A DNA stretch of 37,820 nucleotides from Alphaproteobacteria bacterium. Its GTDB lineage: Bacteria; Pseudomonadota; Alphaproteobacteria; Rickettsiales; Deianiraeaceae. The stretch covers positions 1 through 37,820 of the forward strand of contig JANYEN010000061.1 in the NCBI GenBank assembly GCA_025363115.1, read 5' to 3'. A program made the position numbers and the translations under genes. The notes under the pieces were generated by a model. The model worked only from the letters and a program-made list of their open reading frames with translations, was not told where the DNA came from and searched no databases. This document shows, piece after piece, positions 16,357-27,575 of this stretch; position 1 is the stretch's first letter, and every line of letters starts with the position of its first letter.

Positions 16357-19300
16357 TTAATAAGCTATATCTAATTTTGTTAAATTATCATATATATTAG
16401 CAAAAGAATTAGCAGTAGAATCGGTAATGATATTATGAGATACTTCTTCTGCGCCATTTATAGTTGGCAAATTGGTGATATTTTGCAAATAAGCCGAAGA
16501 AATGATTGCAGTAATATCTCTTATTTGAGGGGAACTCGCAAAACAAGTTGCAGGAGTTGCAGAATAATTTAGAGTATTATTACTTATTTGATCGGTTTTA
16601 AACAAAGTTCCGTCATAGCAGTAAAGTTTAAAAAATGCACTATTATTAATGGTAATATTATATTTATTTCCTCCTGTAGGACAGGTTTGATTTTGAGTGG
16701 CAGTATAACTAAAACCATGATTAGCATCAAATACAAAATTCCAAACCGAACTTTGATGATTTAATGTGCCTAAACTATTAGGAAGGGTACAATTACGAGG
16801 AACCCAACACGACAAGCGAGATGAATTAAATTGTCCTGCAAATACTGGATTATTTACCGAAGTAGAAGTTTCCGTACCCGCAAGAATTTCTAAAGATGCT
16901 GAATAAGTTGCAGAAGAGCAATAATCTGAAATAGTTCCTATGGTACCACCTGTTAAAGAGTTGGCTGCATTAACAATGCCTTGTTGTATACAATATGGCG
17001 AATTATTAGCTGTTAGAGGTGGGGTATGCCCTACTCCATAAGTATTATGATTATTAATATCAGTTCCATCACTAGTAGACCATCCAAAACCATTAGTATA
17101 ATAATACCAGGTTTCAGAATTTGATCCACATATTGGAGTACATTGCAAATTAGATGGCATTGTTGATATTGCGGTACAATCAAAAAATTGTAAATTTTGT
17201 TGACCCGCAGGCGGAGAAGCCACATAACATATTTGCCCACAATAATCACGAGCTGTCATATAATTTAATAGTGCAGAAGATGCAGGATGTGCAGCTAAGG
17301 ATGAATTGATAGTACAGCTCGAAACATCGGAAGGAACATTGTTAGAAATATTGCTTATTAGTTTATTTTTTATTGCCGTAGAAACATTTTGAGCACTAAG
17401 ACTGTTAACTGTTGCGTTAGATGTACTAAAAGTATTAATAAAGTTTTTATAAGTTGCGCCAGTTAAAGAATCATAATAGCTAATTTGAAGTTTTGTACTT
17501 AAACTATTGCATGTAGCAGAAGCTCCGTTTCCACTTGGTCCGTTAATAGTGCATGAAATAGATTGTTCATCTTCTAATAAATTTATGTCCGTAATTGGTG
17601 TTAAGGTGGTAAGATTATGACCAGAAATTCTTTGTTTAGGAGGATAAATAGGAATTCCATTTACTTGATAAATAAATCCAGTATCGCATGTAGCGAAAGA
17701 AGGATTGCCATTAGCACCTGCATCATAACATACATTAGGTGCATTAGCTATACTACAACTACCTGAAAAACTTGGCGGGACGCATTTTGCAGCCACAAGA
17801 GGAGTAGCCCATAAAGGTTTTTTATTTCGATCAGTTGTATATTGACTAACATCTAAAAAAGACGATGGATTAGAAGCGCTTGGCATATTACAAGTTAATA
17901 CAAAATCAATTAACTGATGACCAGTATCAGGAGTATAATTCATTTGAATAGTCTGACTCTCAATTCTTCCATTAACTGATCTATATATAGTTCCTGGACC
18001 GCTCAAACAAGTAGGAATGCTAACAGGATTGCTAAAAGATGCGGGAGATGCCCATTGTATATTATTTGCTATATCTATTTTTAATGGACACGTATAAAGA
18101 CAAACATTTTGATTAATATTGGCAACCGCTTCCCAAATTCCCGAAAGTCCACATTTTCTAGAAACACCTGAGGCTGCAGAATATGGCACATATCCAGTCA
18201 AGCAAGCTCCACTAACGCTTGCTCCTGGGCTGCTTAAAGGCCAAGTTGCATTTGCACTCCACCATGGAGAAAAAGTAAAATTCTCGTTAACAGGGGGGCA
18301 AGAGATATGAAGATTGGCATCAGAAATTCTACGAATAGCCGTATTGACCCCCCCATAAGTATTAGCCCACATTCCGCCAGTTAAACATTTTAAACCGTAT
18401 GATAGCTCGTCGAGTAAATTGATGTTATATGCAATATTCTGGTTGCTTTGAATGTCGGCCGGTCTGACTTGAGGGCAACTGTTTCCTCCTGGGCAATAAG
18501 TACCTGCCATAGCAAAATAATTTTTTGTATTTAAAAAAAATTGCTTTAAATAATCATTTTCAACATTGCTGTTAGCACATAAGCCATACCATCTGTTATT
18601 ATCAGTAACGGTATAACGAGTATTACAGGTAGCATTAAAATAATCTCGAGTAGGATAAATCAAACGTCGCCCCCCGTCATTAGCACTAAAGCATCGTGTA
18701 GGCACTGCAGTAAATCCAGCAGGAACTTGAAAATCATATTTATCTAATGTTACAAATAAGCTATTTATATCGTAACCTACTCCCCCATATTCACATATAT
18801 AGTCAGTAGTGCCATTACCAGTATTTATAGGAACTTTAATATTAATCCTGGGACACATCGGAGTACATTGAGGGTCTCTAATGCCATGAATTGTGGGACT
18901 GGCCATTTGTTTTTGGTAATCATTTATATAGATTGGATTTGAGGTAGCATCTACTTTTATTTTAGCGGCTGCAATTTGAGCAGTACCATTATTACCTGCA
19001 TTATATAATTGATAAGGTAAAGTAAGATCATTGGTAGCGGTACTATCACTACAATGACCACTGCCACTAGAACTATTACCACTGGCAAATATATCAAAAT
19101 GCACATAAAAATTTTGTCGATCTACAAAATTCCAAAAAGATCCATCATTACAGCATCTGGCTTGACTCGCATATTGTTCGATAGTACCAGTGTCTACTGC
19201 GGTAATCTCACTTTGCCCGGAAGAACTTTTGCAATAAAAAGAATTAGAGTTGCCTATTGCAACCGAAGTGCCTGTAACAGTTCCTACTGAAAAACTGTTA

Positions 19301-22300
19301 TCTCCATACACATTACCACTGTTCGCAATATTGAAATTTCTATCAATAGCGTTTCCGCCTGGTATAGTACCCGTTAGACACTGATAAATATTAGATTGAC
19401 CAGAATAAGCTATCGAATAAGCTACTGCTGTATCCGATGTTACAAAAGTGCTACTTTCGGTAAGATTAGATGGTGGCAAAGCGGAAGTAGCAGCAATTAA
19501 AGAAGATTGTTCTCCATAGTAGCCAGCCCCTTGAAAACCACACCGCTGACTTCCAGTACAGTTTTGAAGGCAAAAAAGATCATTATAATGATTTCGATAA
19601 TCCCACTTAATTGAATCGTTATCGGGGTCAATTTTATATACAGGGCTTCTAATCAATGTAGTGGCTCCTTTTCCTATAAAAAAAGATAAAAATGTATCTC
19701 GCTTTACAAGATTATTAGTAATACCATTATTTTTACCACTATCACTACCATTTATAGAATTATATTTTATATTATAATAATCTCCACCATAACCTTGGTT
19801 TTCACATTCTATCCAAGGTACATATCTATCTCTAATATTACCATTAGTATCGTTAGGAGTGAATACGGCATTCCATGCACTTCCTACGCATCCCCAATCA
19901 TGATGTTGACCACTTGCAAAACCTATATAATTTCCTGTACCAAAATGAGGACTAGCCATGTTTATTAATGAGGTTCCTCCCCCTTGCCCTCCTTTTATAC
20001 CATATTCAAAAAATTGACATCGAAGTGGCAAATAAATATCATACCATCCTGGACCTGGGTTAAATACTAAGCTCCAATCAACAAAGTTATCTCTAAAATT
20101 AACTCCACATAATGTCATTTCTCTAGCTGTTCTATTCCTTATGCCTATTAAAGCAGATATAGTAGGAACGTCAATAGTGCCAAAATAAAGTTGCCCTATA
20201 TTGTTTCCACTTTGATCTATCGCATTAGCTAGTAAAATAGCGGCATCAGTTGCCGTTTTTATATTTGCAGATATTGGAATAATAGTAGATGCGGCGTTAT
20301 CATCATCTTGAGCAGAAATTCTGATTGGTCTTCGAGGTGTGTTACGTTGATCGGTATTGATATAAGCTATTACTTGATCATATAATGGGCTTCCAGAATT
20401 TCCATATTTTAAATCTGATGTTACAGTATTGGGATCAAGAGAAGTATGTTGCGCATAAGCAAACCCGCTACTAATACAACTTTCATCTTGCCATTGTATA
20501 TTTTGCTGATAATAAGATAAGGGTTGTAATGCAGGAGATGTACCACCTACAGTAACGTTTACTAATTTTGGTGGCTTATAATTAAAACAACTGGCTACAT
20601 TATTATATTTTCTGTTGCAATATGTTTTATTTCCGCACGATTTAACTAAAGTTTGATATGTTTGGCAACGAACATCACCACCTGCGCATGATCCCGTGAT
20701 ACTATTAATACAGCTACTTGTGGTACAATATTGATCAAAATCCCATAAAAGGGAGCATGGATCTCTTGTTAAGCAGTATTGATGACCAAATAAAATGCCA
20801 CAAGGAGTAGCAGTTTTGACAAGACTACTCGGAGTTGTTGTATCGTAGTGTTCAACATCATAATATTGAGGTGTAAGAAAAGTTTCCATAATATTTAATC
20901 CAATTAAATTATTAGGAAAATCGCTACGGGAATTTGCTGGATTAAGAGTGATGATATTTGGAGCAGAAGGATTGGCTCCTACATTAGCAGAAGAAACACT
21001 GAGGGGCATTACAGGAGTTCCATTAGGAGTATATCCATAACGTAATGGAGGCCGAGGTACTTTACCTATATTTATTACATTACTTCCACATGCAGCGGTA
21101 TTCGAACAATAAGAATTACAAGATCCTACAGTGGCAGCGGTTAAAGTGGTACCTGGCGTCTGAGTAATTTGATAAGCAGTAAAGTATCCCGCATCTTCTT
21201 CTCCATCGTATTCAATTCTGGTACAAACAAAAGCTAAATTATTAGAATCTAAAGTTGGATTAGAAGGGCAACTGCTATCTTTAGTTCCATAAGGCACAGA
21301 AACTGGGTTAGTTGTATTCCATGGACTATAAATCATTCCATAATTTCTTGCTCCTGGAGATATGGCGCCATATGTTTGAGACATATCCGCCAAAATGTTA
21401 GTTGTGAATTTTATTTGCTGGTCATTTTCGCCGTAAACTATCTGTATGTAGGGATTAAAAAAATTTCCTCTATATTGCTCTCCTAATTCAGCTAATCCAT
21501 ATCCACAAATTCCAAATTGAGGCTTTGCTCTGGTATAATCAATATCTTTAAATTGCCTAACAGAAGCTATGGGCTGAAAAAGATTGTTTACTTGAGGATT
21601 ATTACTGGTGGCAATCCTGGGAAAATATTTAGGAGGTATACCTAAAGGAAATTTAAAACATCCCGCTCTAATTGTAGCACTTAAAGTTTTAAAAGAAGCA
21701 CATACGTAAGATCCTGATCCATATGTAGTATTTTTTGCATCATTAGGAAGATTTACTATTTTATCATATTTACCACTTACTCCTTTCGTACATATATTAT
21801 AAACAGTTTGAGCAGTAGCGTTGCATGCATAACATTGTTTTTGAGTGGATGTTAACGATTTAACATTTGGATCAAAATAACATTTTGATTGATCGGCAGT
21901 AGTACATGAAGGATCCATAGTTATAGGAATACGATATTTATTACACTGTATTAAACCCGAATTATCACAGCAATTAGTTGTATGGGTACTATCGCATATA
22001 TCAAAACCACCATTATTTTTACTCCCACATCCAGTGGGCATAGTGGAATTAGGAGTTTGATCTTGACTATAGCACGATTGACAAGAAGGATGAATTGGAG
22101 GAAAAGGTTCGCTACATGGACACTTACTAGAATCAGGGCATCCGCTAGGTGTATAAAAATCTCTTAATAATTTGCAATTATTTGTTATTGTGTAGCCTGG
22201 TCTTATAGTTTTTGCTCCCGTTGACGTATAGGTTCCATCATAAGGGTCATCGTTATTAAAAATACCATACATATATCCACTTTTATTTACTTCGTCGACA

Positions 22301-22827
22301 GAGTTATTGGTGGAAGTTCCTGGATCAATTTCGTTTACTTCTATCCTGTAAGCAGATAATGTACCTATATTGATATTAAAAGAAGAATCGGAATCACCTT
22401 CGGATATCCAACGACATGATTCTTGAATCCAAAGAAGAGCAAAAAAAGAGTTACATACATGTACTGAGGCTTTACCATCAGCATTTGTTTTCCCTCCGTC
22501 TACCCACCATATACCAGGTTCGTAGCCACTTCTACACATTCCACTTTGGCTACCACAATTGCCAAATAAATTCCATGTAAGATCATCGCTACCCAATCTA
22601 GTATACCAATAGTCGATAGCAGTGCGAGGATTATCGCATTCTAGCTGAAGATCATTAGGCATTGATGATCCAAAAAGCTTAGCAAAAAAGCTACTATGAC
22701 CATTCCATTTTACACGACAACCAGTTGGTACAACTTGATCATATCTATATAGACTTGCAAGGGTTTTTACACTAAAAATAGAGCAAAAAAAACCAATTAA
22801 AAATATGTATTTAAAAATAAAAGCCAT
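16357..22827 (-). CDS. Giant cysteine-rich exported protein, unknown function
   Basis: About 2156 residues from the ATG at 22827, which starts a signal peptide (MAFIFKYIFLIGFFCSIFSVKTLA); a TTG eight codons upstream is the other option. I count about 90 cysteines, many as CxxC or CC pairs (SCQSC, NCC, RCC, SCINS), spread along the whole length. The mature part is rich in Asn, Ser, Thr, Gly and Tyr and shows no transmembrane segment. One stretch, CLTGYVPYSAASGVSRKCG followed by LSGIW, resembles a sushi/CCP-like module. No other domain was recognised. TraN-type conjugation adhesins are also cysteine-rich but far shorter, so that link is only an analogy. A surface adhesin stabilised by disulfides is the best guess. 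Confidence 0.8.
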   Translation of the reverse strand: MAFIFKYIFLIGFFCSIFSVKTLASLYRYDQVVPTGCRVKWNGHSSFFAKLFGSSMPNDLQLECDNPRTAIDYWYTRLGSDDLTWNLFGNCGSQSGMCRSGYEPGIWWVDGGKTNADGKASVHVCNSFFALLWIQESCRWISEGDSDSSFNINIGTLSAYRIEVNEIDPGTSTNNSVDEVNKSGYMYGIFNNDDPYDGTYTSTGAKTIRPGYTITNNCKLLRDFYTPSGCPDSSKCPCSEPFPPIHPSCQSCYSQDQTPNSTMPTGCGSKNNGGFDICDSTHTTNCCDNSGLIQCNKYRIPITMDPSCTTADQSKCYFDPNVKSLTSTQKQCYACNATAQTVYNICTKGVSGKYDKIVNLPNDAKNTTYGSGSYVCASFKTLSATIRAGCFKFPLGIPPKYFPRIATSNNPQVNNLFQPIASVRQFKDIDYTRAKPQFGICGYGLAELGEQYRGNFFNPYIQIVYGENDQQIKFTTNILADMSQTYGAISPGARNYGMIYSPWNTTNPVSVPYGTKDSSCPSNPTLDSNNLAFVCTRIEYDGEEDAGYFTAYQITQTPGTTLTAATVGSCNSYCSNTAACGSNVINIGKVPRPPLRYGYTPNGTPVMPLSVSSANVGANPSAPNIITLNPANSRSDFPNNLIGLNIMETFLTPQYYDVEHYDTTTPSSLVKTATPCGILFGHQYCLTRDPCSLLWDFDQYCTTSSCINSITGSCAGGDVRCQTYQTLVKSCGNKTYCNRKYNNVASCFNYKPPKLVNVTVGGTSPALQPLSYYQQNIQWQDESCISSGFAYAQHTSLDPNTVTSDLKYGNSGSPLYDQVIAYINTDQRNTPRRPIRISAQDDDNAASTIIPISANIKTATDAAILLANAIDQSGNNIGQLYFGTIDVPTISALIGIRNRTAREMTLCGVNFRDNFVDWSLVFNPGPGWYDIYLPLRCQFFEYGIKGGQGGGTSLINMASPHFGTGNYIGFASGQHHDWGCVGSAWNAVFTPNDTNGNIRDRYVPWIECENQGYGGDYYNIKYNSINGSDSGKNNGITNNLVKRDTFLSFFIGKGATTLIRSPVYKIDPDNDSIKWDYRNHYNDLFCLQNCTGSQRCGFQGAGYYGEQSSLIAATSALPPSNLTESSTFVTSDTAVAYSIAYSGQSNIYQCLTGTIPGGNAIDRNFNIANSGNVYGDNSFSVGTVTGTSVAIGNSNSFYCKSSSGQSEITAVDTGTIEQYASQARCCNDGSFWNFVDRQNFYVHFDIFASGNSSSGSGHCSDSTATNDLTLPYQLYNAGNNGTAQIAAAKIKVDATSNPIYINDYQKQMASPTIHGIRDPQCTPMCPRINIKVPINTGNGTTDYICEYGGVGYDINSLFVTLDKYDFQVPAGFTAVPTRCFSANDGGRRLIYPTRDYFNATCNTRYTVTDNNRWYGLCANSNVENDYLKQFFLNTKNYFAMAGTYCPGGNSCPQVRPADIQSNQNIAYNINLLDELSYGLKCLTGGMWANTYGGVNTAIRRISDANLHISCPPVNENFTFSPWWSANATWPLSSPGASVSGACLTGYVPYSAASGVSRKCGLSGIWEAVANINQNVCLYTCPLKIDIANNIQWASPASFSNPVSIPTCLSGPGTIYRSVNGRIESQTIQMNYTPDTGHQLIDFVLTCNMPSASNPSSFLDVSQYTTDRNKKPLWATPLVAAKCVPPSFSGSCSIANAPNVCYDAGANGNPSFATCDTGFIYQVNGIPIYPPKQRISGHNLTTLTPITDINLLEDEQSISCTINGPSGNGASATCNSLSTKLQISYYDSLTGATYKNFINTFSTSNATVNSLSAQNVSTAIKNKLISNISNNVPSDVSSCTINSSLAAHPASSALLNYMTARDYCGQICYVASPPAGQQNLQFFDCTAISTMPSNLQCTPICGSNSETWYYYTNGFGWSTSDGTDINNHNTYGVGHTPPLTANNSPYCIQQGIVNAANSLTGGTIGTISDYCSSATYSASLEILAGTETSTSVNNPVFAGQFNSSRLSCWVPRNCTLPNSLGTLNHQSSVWNFVFDANHGFSYTATQNQTCPTGGNKYNITINNSAFFKLYCYDGTLFKTDQISNNTLNYSATPATCFASSPQIRDITAIISSAYLQNITNLPTINGAEEVSHNIITDSTANSFANIYDNLTKLDIAY

Positions 22828-23017
22828 ATATTGGCATGCATGTAAAGACAAAAATCATTGTTCGATAAAATCTACTAAATAGCAAGTTTTTTTATATTTT
22901 GTAAATTTTATAATTATTAACTTAGAATAAGGTTTATGATTAAAAAATAAAAACTTTTTTAATTTTATTTTGATATATTAACTTTTAAAGTCAATAAGCT
23001 ACTTATAAAACTCCAAA

Positions 23018-23037
23018 AGCGAATATATCAATTCGCT
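23018..23037 (-). terminator. Possible terminator hairpin
   Basis: AGCGAAT and ATTCGCT form a perfect seven-pair stem around a six-base loop. On the minus strand it is followed by TTTTGG, a weak T tract. It could stop leftward transcription coming from ilvC across the decayed transposase. Confidence 0.35.
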
Positions 23038-23219
23038 CTCGAATTTCTTAAAAAAACTTTATGAAATCCTAAAACTATTTTGCCTTGGTTGATATAAAAG
23101 CAATAAAATCTGCTTTGGGCTTGAGAAGAAAAACAATAAACAATATTTTTATGGCAATTACAAGGGTTATTTTTGAGTTTTGCTAAAAGTAAAATCCGCT
23201 ATGAACAGGGTAAATCGAG

Positions 23220-23694
23220 ATTGATGAGAGATATTTTGACGCAAAACGAGTGCATGGAAAACGAGAAAGAGAAGCGCGTAGGTAAAACAAAGTGTTGTGA
23301 TGCTAAAAAGAAAAAACAAGCGGTCCACAAAAGAGTTGATGCAAATAATTTTAGAACAGGCTAAAAAACTCAATAATGTTTTCGGTATTTAAAAAAATTA
23401 TGACGAATTAATTAATTTTGGATATAAAACATTATCGTGTAAGATATGGAGGAAGTGAATATTTAAGATAGAAAACAAATAAAATTGATGAAAAATTGGT
23501 TGAAATGCAAATCATATTAATACATAGAGAACTTTTAAGCTTTGTAGGGGGTAATTTAACCAAAATTTAGGAATACCAAAGAAGTTATTTTATCGCATTT
23601 AAAGGCATACGAATTCAGGCATAAAAACAGAGATCAGGATTTGTATAGAATTTTGTTAAAATTGATTGGAGATAACTTTATTAACTATTTCTGA
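23220..23694 (+). pseudogene. Decayed IS1016-like (IS1595 family) transposase
   Basis: Scattered pieces in different frames follow the order of an IS1016-type transposase. They are a K-R-x-R-x-x-x-G-K-T-like patch near 23255-23290, MLKRKNKRSTKELMQIILEQ near 23300-23360, KHYRVRYGGSEYLR near 23430-23468, and FRNTKEVILSHLKAYEFRHK then DQDLYRILLKLIGDN at about 23566-23676, with a stop at 23692-23694. At least three frame changes and internal stops separate them. No terminal repeats were recognised. The family assignment rests on the last two pieces. Confidence 0.7.
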
Positions 23695-23778
23695 ATTCTA
23701 AAAATTTATGCTACCTAATAGTAGATATTATTCAAATTTTTTAAAAATTAAAGTATTCGTCAAATTTAACCACAGCTA

Positions 23779-24810
<1,032 letters not shown>

Positions 24811-24821
24811 TCATAATTTAA

Positions 24822-25409
24822 CTATTTACCATATTTAGAAACCACTTCTTCTAAATTTATTTGCATTGCCTTTTGTCCTTCATTTGTACCAAAATCAGTA
24901 TAAAGTTCGGTAAGAGTCATATTGGCACTAGTAATTACCACATCTAATTTACGTAATCTGTCAAATGTTATTTGATCAATCATTGCGCTACCACTGCCAC
25001 AAGCATCAGCTACCACATGCACATTATAACCTGCTTCTAAAGCACCAATAACGCTATGAAATAAGCAAATGTCTGTTGTTAATCCTGCTATAATAAGATT
25101 TTTTTTATTCATTTTTTTAACAGCTTCAGCAAAAGAATGATCTAAAAAGCAGTTCAAAGTGCCGCCTCTTTTAATTCTATTTTTATAAGCCTCGGGAGCT
25201 ACTTCTTGAACATCTTTAATATTAGTACCTATATTATCTTCCATGGTAGAAGTAACAAGTAATGGAATGTTCATATCATTGCCCAGTCTTCCTAGCATTC
25301 TTACATTATTTACAACTGATTTTTTATCTTGGCTGTATATCCAATTAACAGTCATATCTTGATGGTCCACTAATAATATTGCCGAATTTTGAGTTGAAAA
25401 TTTGATCAT
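24822..25409 (-). CDS. Isochorismatase-family cysteine hydrolase
   Basis: 195 residues with the family triad Asp15 (ILLVDHQDM), Lys80 (RIKRGGTLN) and Cys115 (GLTTDICLFHSV). The family hydrolyses isochorismate, nicotinamide, carbamates or similar amides. The substrate is not readable here, although the DHQ-x-x-T-x-N-W start resembles members annotated as hydrolases of unknown substrate (YcaC-like). It lies inside the ilv operon, 120 bases after ilvN and 20 bases before ilvC. Whether it serves branched-chain metabolism or was simply inserted there is unknown. Confidence 0.88.
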   Translation of the reverse strand: MIKFSTQNSAILLVDHQDMTVNWIYSQDKKSVVNNVRMLGRLGNDMNIPLLVTSTMEDNIGTNIKDVQEVAPEAYKNRIKRGGTLNCFLDHSFAEAVKKMNKKNLIIAGLTTDICLFHSVIGALEAGYNVHVVADACGSGSAMIDQITFDRLRKLDVVITSANMTLTELYTDFGTNEGQKAMQINLEEVVSKYGK

Positions 25410-25529
25410 AAATAAAAAAGTTAAATTATTTTTTTATACTCATAAAGGTAAAATAAATATTTATTAAAAAGCAATAAATAAAATTTATTAAAAATGGTAA
25501 ATTATTATATACAATCATCTTTAATTTTA

Positions 25530-25781
25530 CTAAAAAAGTATTTCTTTAATTTCATAAACCCTAACTTCTCTAATTGGCACAATTTGCAAAATTTTTTCTC
25601 GCATATTAGCTAGTTTTTCATTTTCCATTTCAACTGTCAGCTCAATTGAGGAAAGTGTATTTTCTTTGTTAAGAGAATTAGTATTTAAATTTTGAATGTT
25701 AATGCCCCTGGCAGTAAAAAAGTTACATAATTTAACTAAAACTCCCTGGTCGTTATCGGATATAATATAAAATTTATACAT
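25530..25781 (-). CDS. ilvN: Acetolactate synthase small (regulatory) subunit, single ACT domain
   Basis: 83 residues comprising one ACT domain (MYKFYIISDNDQGVLVKLCNFFTARGINIQ). It binds the large subunit IlvB and normally confers feedback control by valine. It lacks the C-terminal domain of the about 160-residue IlvH type and is closer in size to E. coli IlvN and IlvM. It starts two bases after the ilvB stop, which fits a one-to-one complex. Confidence 0.9.
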   Translation of the reverse strand: MYKFYIISDNDQGVLVKLCNFFTARGINIQNLNTNSLNKENTLSSIELTVEMENEKLANMREKILQIVPIREVRVYEIKEILF

Positions 25782-25783
25782 AA

Positions 25784-27496
25784 TTATTTCAAAATCATTT
25801 CATTGTGCCCACTACCTGGAGCTATCATAGGATAAACATTTTCATCACGTTTGGTTATAACCGATAAAAAATATGGTTCGCTTGATGCTATCATTTCTTT
25901 AATTGCATCATCAACTTGGCTGGCTTGATCAACAACTTTTGCTATTAGCCCGAAAGAATCAAAAAGTTTTATAAAATCGGGAACAATAGCAGTAAAATCA
26001 ACTTCGGTATGCCTTTTTTCATAAAAAATATCTTGCCATTGACGCACCATTCCCAAATAATTATTCTGCAACATAAATATTTTAACAGGTATTTTATAGC
26101 GCTTTAAAGTGGATAATTCTTGAACATTCATCATAAATGACCCCTCTCCTGTAACACAAATTACTAAATCATTAGGTTTAGCTATATTCACTCCTATTGC
26201 AGCAGGCAACCCATAACCCATCGTACCTAAACCAGCAGAAGTTACAAAATGTCTAGGTTTTGAAACTCGACAATATTGTGCTGCCCACATTTGGTGCTGC
26301 CCAACATCTGTTGTATAATAAGGATTTTTATCTTTTGTTAATTGATGTAATCTATCTAAGGCATATTGTGGCAAAATAATATCGTTTGGATTTTGATCAT
26401 AACCAAAACATTTAATTGCACGCCAAGATTCAATTTTGTTCCACCATTCTAAAACATCTGGTATTTTGCTAGTTTTTAATTTTTCGAGAAGCTTAGCTAA
26501 TACAATTCCACAATCTCCATTTATCGCAACTTCAACTTTAATATTTTTATTAAGCTCAGACGGATCAATATCGATATGAATTTTTTTAGAATTAGGAGAA
26601 AAAGCTGCTAGTTTAGCTGTTACTCTATCATCAAACCTAGTGCCTACTGCTATTAACAAATCAGCTTCGTGCATAGCTTTATTGGCTTCATAACTTCCGT
26701 GCATACCCAACATATGTAAGCTTTCGGGCTCATTAGAAGGGTATACTCCAAGCCCCATTACAGTTGTAGTAATTGGAAATTTAGTTATTTTAATTATTTC
26801 TCGTAAATTATTAACTGCTTCTTGGTTGTCATCGTTAGTTGCACTATTTATTCCGCCACCGCAATAAAAAACAGGTTGTTTAGCTTGTAATATTAAGTTT
26901 AATGCACGAGATATTTCGTCGTCTTGTATTATTTTTTTTAAATAATAAGATTCGCGACAAATATATTCTTTATATTCAATATTTTCAATTACAGCAGCAT
27001 GAATATCTTTTGGTATATCAATTAACACCGGCCCATGCCTGCCCGTTGTAGCTAAATAGATGGCTTCATTAACTGTATGATAAATTTCTTCAATTTTTTT
27101 AACAAGATAATTATGCTTGGTAATTGATTTTGTAATACCTATAATATCCGCTTCTTGAAAAGCATCAGTGCCAATTAAATTTCGAGGGACTTGAGATGTA
27201 ATAATTAAAAGAGGGGTAGAATCAAGCATAGCGTCGGCGATGCCTGTTACTCCATTTGTTGCCCCTGGACCCGAAGTCAAAAAAACTACACCAATTTTGC
27301 CAGTGGCTCTAGCATAACCTTCGGCGGCATGAACAACGCCTTGTTCGTGACAAAATAAATAATGTTTTATTTGATTCTGTTTGTGAATTTCGTCATATAA
27401 AGTTAAATTAGCTCCTCCTGGATAACCAAAAACTATTTCGATATTATTTTTGAGCAAAGCATCCAGCAAAATTCTCGAACCATTTTTTTTGTTCAT
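25784..27496 (-). CDS. ilvB: Acetolactate synthase large subunit
   Basis: 570 residues, full length. A ThDP enzyme making acetolactate or acetohydroxybutyrate, the first shared step of branched-chain synthesis. Seen: the catalytic glutamate region YLFCHEQGVVHAAEGYARATG, the FAD/ThDP-domain motifs (LLIAVGTRFDDRVT), GLGTMGYGLPAAIGV, and the metal-binding VTGEGSFMMNVQEL. The last reads G-E-G-S rather than the common G-D-G-S; the Asp to Glu change keeps a carboxylate, and I believe other alphaproteobacterial enzymes share it. Its start codon lies 20 bases after the end of a leader peptide frame and inside a sequence complementary to that leader. Confidence 0.96.
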   Translation of the reverse strand: MNKKNGSRILLDALLKNNIEIVFGYPGGANLTLYDEIHKQNQIKHYLFCHEQGVVHAAEGYARATGKIGVVFLTSGPGATNGVTGIADAMLDSTPLLIITSQVPRNLIGTDAFQEADIIGITKSITKHNYLVKKIEEIYHTVNEAIYLATTGRHGPVLIDIPKDIHAAVIENIEYKEYICRESYYLKKIIQDDEISRALNLILQAKQPVFYCGGGINSATNDDNQEAVNNLREIIKITKFPITTTVMGLGVYPSNEPESLHMLGMHGSYEANKAMHEADLLIAVGTRFDDRVTAKLAAFSPNSKKIHIDIDPSELNKNIKVEVAINGDCGIVLAKLLEKLKTSKIPDVLEWWNKIESWRAIKCFGYDQNPNDIILPQYALDRLHQLTKDKNPYYTTDVGQHQMWAAQYCRVSKPRHFVTSAGLGTMGYGLPAAIGVNIAKPNDLVICVTGEGSFMMNVQELSTLKRYKIPVKIFMLQNNYLGMVRQWQDIFYEKRHTEVDFTAIVPDFIKLFDSFGLIAKVVDQASQVDDAIKEMIASSEPYFLSVITKRDENVYPMIAPGSGHNEMILK

Positions 27497-27575
27497 ATAA
27501 AAAACAAAATAATGATTTAAAGAATGACCAGGGTAACCACTAAAGTTAAAACTAAAAAAGCACTAAAATATGAAC
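27491..27575 (-). promoter_or_regulatory. Leader/ilvB start-site complementarity
   Basis: GTTCATAT inside the leader frame (plus-strand 27568-27575) is perfectly complementary to ATATGAAC spanning the ilvB start codon (27491-27498). Pairing in the mRNA would hide the ilvB AUG. A ribosome moving through or paused in the leader would change that pairing. A second, weaker seven-pair option exists next to the start (27503-27509 with 27487-27493). Regulation is inference; the complementarity is read directly. Confidence 0.45.

Larger units (their letters stand above)
22828..23778. other. 951-base gap without intact genes
   Basis: The gap lies between ilvC and the giant gene. It holds the decayed transposase (about 23220-23694), a hairpin at 23018-23037, and AT-rich DNA that must contain the giant gene's promoter near 22830-23000. 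Open frames of 60-70 codons at 23167-23373 on both strands are by-products of the decayed transposase. Confidence 0.7.

Noticed and set aside
16357-22827. Giant protein as TraN or a VirB6 with extension
   Set aside because: No membrane segments of VirB6 are present, and apart from a high cysteine content nothing specific to TraN could be pointed out.
23167-23373. Overlapping 60-68 codon open frames on both strands as small genes
   Set aside because: They fall inside the decayed transposase and have no similarity or operon context. The plus-strand frame is a shifted reading of transposase pieces.
26140-26160. GEGS instead of GDGS in IlvB as a sign of inactivation
   Set aside because: Glu keeps a metal-binding carboxylate, the rest of the enzyme is intact, and I believe similar variants occur in alphaproteobacteria.
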